Below are positions 58,601-64,000 of a DNA stretch of 64,000 bases, piece by piece. Under the pieces are notes generated by a model. The model was not told the origin of the DNA, did no database searches, and saw only the letters and a program-made list of their open reading frames with translations. Each line of letters begins with the position of its first letter. Positions within the stretch are counted from its first letter, which is position 1. The stretch is from Chamaea fasciata. Lineage: Eukaryota; Chordata; Aves; Passeriformes; Sylviidae. Location of the stretch: assembly GCA_029207755.1 (NCBI GenBank), contig JARCOQ010000004.1, positions 39,349,185 to 39,413,184 of the forward strand. Reading direction: 5' to 3'. The translations under genes were made by a program, and so were the position numbers.

Positions 58601-61600
58601 GTGCACATAAGAGTATGTCTGAAGGAACAAGAGATGTGCTAAGAAACCAGACATTAAAGCTGCAGAAGGAGAAGAAACTCATGGATGAACTTCAGTCAAA
58701 CGTGTCACCTCAACTACAGTGTATAATTTTAAAGAATGGAAAGCAATCTGATAAATACCACTGAGAACTGGACATTTGCAGTTGAATCCAAGAAAAAATC
58801 CAGTTCTCCATCCTTTTCCCACTGAAGGAAGAAGTATTTTCTCTTCTGAGGTGCCCACTGGCTTGGATTCATTTTGTACTATCTACTTCATGTGTGCCCA
58901 CCATGACATGAGTCACGACAATGAGTCTTCTCCTTCCAGGACATCACAGTTTTCATTCTGTGCTCTGTCTTGGCTGTCGCTTAGGAATATGACTGTGTGA
59001 GCTGCGGAGTCTGACACAGAGCATGAGTTAAATCCCCAGGCACTCTACTCTTAGCAGTGCAGGTTATGAGATCCAGGGCACTTCTAATTTTCCCAGCAGA
59101 AGAAACACAGAACACCCGCTCAACCTCTGGTCACAGTTGTATGCATCCTTTGAAGGCAGACAGGCATGAATTAAATTTAATTTTTTAAATAGTAATTCCC
59201 ATCTCACACATACAATCTGTGCACAGATCCAGATCCAGTTCTTGGGAGTTGGTTGGTTTATATACACATAGATACTGTTGGTTGCATACATAGATACAGT
59301 TGGTTCCATCTGTCCTTAACTGGCATATCTCTCACTGTAATTATTTTTATAGTAATAATAACCTCTTTTCCAAGGAACTCTTGATTGTCCTTTTGGGATG
59401 GATTGTATAATTTATATTCTTAGAGCAGGAAAACATACCCCTCAGAGCCCTCCCAATTTATTTTCCTGTGTATATTCAGTTTAGCTAAGTTTATATATTT
59501 AAAAAGTAGAAAATCAGTAGAAACATGGAAAATATTAAATAAATCTGAAGTGTGTGCATAAACCTGAAGTTATGGCACAGTTTCTAAATTTCTGCCTTCT
59601 CAAGTGGGAGTGGAGGTGATGTATTATAGTGTGACTATGTATATATTGTCTATTTTAAACTGTATTTTGATTTAAAATATTTTACTACTGAAGTAGAGAA
59701 GCACTCAGATGTTAAACAAACCAGTCTTAGAGTAGGAGCCAATTCTAATGGTAATGTAATGTCTTCCAGCTGCTACTGTGGAATATTGCAGTAGAGCTTT
59801 TCCTGTTGGCTGCTAGGATTTATGTTACACTTAACCTTGATGTGTTCTGGCAATGCAGAGCCTGATTCTACTTCTCTTCTCCATCATACTTGCAGTAGTG
59901 TGATGATACATCATCAACATGGCACAGCATGTGTATCAGGGCCACCCCGGAAGGTGCTGAGCATTTTGTTTGCACAGACAGCAGATCTGGCTCTTCAATT
60001 CCTTCTTCTTGCTTCCCTTGGAAATGTGAGACCCTTGAGATTTTAGTCTTAAGAACTAAAAAGACTCCCAAGAGAAGCTCTTGCATGATGTGGAGACTTT
60101 TCAGTCTGAGATGGCAATTTCTTTGTTGCTCCTCCTTCAGTGCCCTAATTGTAACCTCAACATCCTATCTGTTTGACTTAAAGGAAGGAATTTGACTTAA
60201 TATTAGCAAGTACAATGTCACTAAGGAAAGAGAATCCTCTATTGTGCCTCTATGTTAGCCTTGGTATAAGCACCACTGATGAGGAGAATGAGGCAAGACA
60301 GAGAACCCCATCAATGTGATACATTTATTTGGCAGGTTTAATCCCTGTAAAAAGACACTATGGTAGAAGAGTGGATGAAAAACCTAAATATCTTCCATAT
60401 TGAGTGAGATACTTTGCCAATCCATTTAAACATCCTACTCTTGCTTTGTTAGAGCTTCACCACAAAATCAACTTCCCTCTCCTGGCTACAGTCCATGATG
60501 CTTAGAAAATATCATTAAGGCAGGAAGGGATGGAAGCTGAGAAGGGAAAGAAAATAGCAGAGAAAGTCAGGAAGAAAAAGGAGTAAAAACAAAATGGCAA
60601 GGGAGTGGGTGGGAGAAAGAAGAGAATAAAATCAGATTTTAAGCTGACATCATATTCCTGCAGACCCAAGATAATGAAAAATAAGTTGCAAACCACATCA
60701 GGAGTGCACTTTAAAATGCCTGGCTTATTTTCCATGCTTTTATTCCACTGAGTTATTACTGGTCAGCATCCAGCAAAGAAGACACCCTCTTAACTGGAGA
60801 GGACCTTAAAACATAACAAAAAATATAGCTGCAGGCCAACTGGTGTTCTTCAGTCAGGAGTAATGGTACTTACGGGAGCAAAGCAAAAAGTTGAAAAAAT
60901 AGTATCTAATCAGAGCTGTAGGGGGAAAAAATGTGTCTATGTGGAAAAATGTAATTTCCGAGTTGAAAACTAACCAGGAAACAGGCTTGAAATAGTGGGA
61001 AACAGTAAACAAATTCTTGTGAGATGAACTAACATTGTGCCCTGCAATGAAAAGTAATTGGAAAGTAAAGCAAACAAGTGGTTTGGAGCCAAAACATAAC
61101 AAAAACCATCACGGAGTCTCAGGTCCCAGATAGCCCACACACTTGTGGTACTAGGCACTTCTGGAAAAAACAGTCTGTCTCCTGTTTGACTCAGGAGAGT
61201 TCACAGGAATTTTTAAATCACAGCTGCCTCTCCCGAGGGGATCTAAGAGATATAAAGAACATTGCTGAATTGGTGCTTCTCTTTCTAAATGCCCAACCTC
61301 AAAAACTTGCCATTACAGCACTAGGATAAAGAGATATCAACACCACTGCATCCAATTCTACTTCTGTGGGGATCAATAGTTTAAGTTTAATAAAAAAGCA
61401 CTTCTATGAAAAGCTTTTCTGAACTCTGACATTGTCTTACTTTACAAATTTCCTGTCAATCCCATTTTATTTTCTTTTCTTCAGGATGATATTGCCTTTC
61501 TATGAAAGAATCCCAGCTCCATCAAAAAATTTCCTGTAAACCAGTGGGTTGCCATCTCAGACATAAATTTCTTCTGAAATTTGATCCTATGTGCTCAATA

Positions 61601-63894
61601 TCTTCATGCAGAAAGATGTTCTGTTTGCCTGGAACTTGTCCTTCTTTCTTAATTGTGCTAGCTGACTTAATGACTCTTGTACAAATTAAGGTTTTCTTTT
61701 TTATGGGTCTCTGAAGCATTATTCTTATTAATTTATGAATTATAAAAATTAGTTACAAGATCCACCCTATCACAAAAACCCCACACCCCCATTATGATTG
61801 TCTGTAAGTCAATTACCTTCCTTGTGCCTTATTGGGAAATGTGATGCCAGGGGATGAGTCCATGGAAACTACTGACAAATCTGGAAAAGCCAGTGCTAAC
61901 ACAAGAAGTTACCTGAGAAGTCAGTTGGCTTGTGAGGTCCTGTGCCAACACACAGGTACCTAGTACAGAATCTGTTCCCTAGGAGAAATGCCAACAAAGC
62001 TGCAGCTACCCAAAGGCATTTAAGAGCCCAGTGTGTACCCCAGAACCATGCTCCCGTGGGTGTGATGCAACAGATTCCTATCAATCAGCAAAAGAGAATT
62101 AGTTGAGGTATAACCATGAGTCATTCAAATGAGATGGCAATGCTGGCTCCTGTAACCCATTATGTCTCTACCCTAGCAGGCAAGGCCACATGCTTTGACC
62201 CCTAATAGGAACTTAATGTCCTTATTAAACAAAATTAAATCTCTTCTCAGCACTCCTAATGTTTGATATAAGCTATTTGCATCACAATAACATGAGTAGT
62301 TACGTAACACTGAGAAATCAACACGGCTTTTAACTGCTAAGTCATTGCCCTTTCACCAATCAATAATTCTAGGTCTCTTCTAAGGATACAATCTCAGCAA
62401 AGTCCTCAAGGGAATCTTGCATGTGGAGATCTTATGTGTTTCTGAGAAGCAAAGACTGTGAGTTGATTGAAGACTTCTATAAAATATTCTTTTGAGGTCT
62501 GATTTGTGTAGGCAAATAGCACCTCTGATTTGTGTAGGTTTTAGGACCTCATAATAACTGCCAGTAGAACTACTTGATTCAAGGGCTTCATCTTTCCTTC
62601 ATTTCTGCATGGTCTATTATCCAGGGCCATTCAAATTCTCTTTATTTATGCATGGGATAATTTCCATGCTTAATAACCAGAGTGTAGTATAATATGTAGG
62701 AATACCTGTGTGCTAACTTAATGTGCTGTCGCTTTTCATTAGTGTCATGAAGCTGCTTTCCAGCCACTGTATTTATTTAACAACAAGGTCAGGACATCTG
62801 TGTAGAGGGTTAAAGCAACCACTAGTAGTTCCAAATTCTTATGTTGTACCTGTTACAACATCAAAATGTTTCTTTCTTCCCATCCTAAATAGGAAGGAGG
62901 AGATTTACAGTTTAACAGGTTGCTGCTTCACTGTTTTTTGAGCGTGACCTTACTGGCACACTTTCCACCTTGCACCAAGACCAGCTGAAAGTATGCATAG
63001 CTCTTCATGAACTCTGGTGATTTATTGCTGTGCATGTATTAAATCTGGTGTTAATTTCAGTGGACCTTAATATGCAAAGCTGCAGACTGTGGTGGCTAAG
63101 AAGCGTCTTCAACCCATGAATGGGTTCTAACCTTTGAAACATGTATGTTCAGATAGATAGCTGAAGGTAGAAACTGTCTGACCTGTCCATTTCAAACCAC
63201 TGGTGAATCTTGGTCCTGGTTGCTCCTCACTGAAGTGTACGAATGTCTTCACACAGCTGATCCTAGTGAAGCTGCAGTTCACGGCAAAGCCTGAGCTTTG
63301 GAATCTCTCTGGTTCCTGGTATAGCTGGCTTTCAACAGGCTTGTAAATACAAGCTAGTATCAGGTTGAAAATGCAGTTATTTGCAGTTGCTTCATTATTT
63401 TCAAGTGACAGTGAGATATCCCTTACAGATAAATATGTGTTTCAGAGAAATGCTTTATAATTAAGGTAATCATTTAATGTTACAGTGATACCATGACTCA
63501 CTCATCTGCTTGGGATCGTCTTAACTAGCTGTTCTGCAGTTGAAAATAAGGGAGTTCCAAAGGCAAGGCAATATTTGGTCTTGTTTTGTTTGGAACTAGC
63601 TGGTTTCCAAACCCCCACCTTTATTTTAGTATGAGTCTATGAAAAGAATTTTCCATTTGTTTTGTATAATTTTCAGCTCCGTGGAAAAGACCTGCACAAG
63701 TGTTTGGGAATTTTAAATTATAAAAGTTGCTTTTATTGAATGTTAAGGTTGTGACTTCAGAGTCAGAAACTACTACAAAATACCTAACATTATTTCTTTT
63801 TGAAGGGGCTTTCTCTGTGAAGGTGCATTTGATATTTCTAGGTCTAATTTTCAAATTTATTCTTTCAATACAAGGGCAGGGTAACTGAATGATC
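55610..63894. other. Intergenic, no gene recognised
   Basis: 8.3 kb of AT-rich DNA. There is a small tandem duplication of tctgatttgtgtagg at about 62498-62538. No frame has a recognisable domain and no RNA gene was seen. Confidence 0.5.
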
Positions 63895-64000
63895 CATCAT
63901 AGAATCATAGAAGGGACCTTAAAGATCATCTTGTTCCAACCACCCTGCCATGGGCAGGGACACCTCCACTAAACCAGGTATCTCAAATCCCTGTCCAACC
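63895..64000 (-). mobile_element. CR1 LINE 3' end, antisense, cut by window edge
   Basis: Starts with tcatagaatcatagaaggga, then 'ccttaaagatcatcttgttc', the diagnostic CR1 terminus, and runs off the window. Confidence 0.92.

Overview
The window is vertebrate, almost certainly avian, nuclear DNA. It holds one intron-containing housekeeping gene, repeated fragments of CR1 LINEs, and LTR elements of the ERVL, gammaretrovirus-like (ERV1) and probable ERVK types. That mix is typical of birds. A passerine is my best guess from the look of the ERVL LTRs, but the order cannot be proven from the sequence alone.

Layout. 1-3.1 kb is a nested repeat region: an antisense CR1 copy split by an insert that carries a solo LTR, then a short second solo LTR. 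3.1-9.6 kb holds nothing I recognise beyond short simple repeats. 9.6-17.5 kb is TMED7 on the minus strand: a CpG-rich promoter, three coding exons (17089-16922, 14674-14429, 12551-12315) and a probable long 3' UTR. It encodes a 216-residue p24-family cargo receptor of the early secretory pathway. 17.6-33.6 kb is intergenic, with three CR1 pieces (one about 2.4 kb with endonuclease/reverse-transcriptase remnants), a 370 bp TTTC tract and a plus-strand ERVL-type solo LTR.

33654-41949 is a full-length but heavily broken gammaretrovirus-like provirus on the minus strand. It has paired LTRs, a 5 bp target duplication (gacat), a tRNA-Pro-like primer site, and frameshifted gag, pro, pol and env. 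Most of pol is deleted, yet the LTRs differ at only about 1% of sites. 41955-48540 is unrecognised intergenic DNA.

48546-54760 is the most striking element: a minus-strand ERVL-type provirus with LTRs that differ by two substitutions and two 1-base indels, a perfect 5 bp target duplication (caggc), an 18/18 tRNA-Lys primer site, and uninterrupted gag (599 aa) and pol (1057 aa) reading frames. The two frames are in phase and separated by one UAG codon. There is no env. It looks recently inserted and possibly still protein-competent. The remaining 9 kb is intergenic apart from one CR1 fragment and the 3' end of another CR1 at the right edge.

How the parts relate. TMED7 is the only host gene supported. 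Both proviruses lie upstream of it in the same transcriptional orientation. The ERV1 copy probably entered the genome already defective, copied by proteins supplied in trans. The ERVL copy carries the full set needed for intracellular retrotransposition (Gag, protease, RT/RNase H, integrase). All splice sites, LTR edges and target duplications were read by eye. Family assignments rest on motif recognition, not on a database search.
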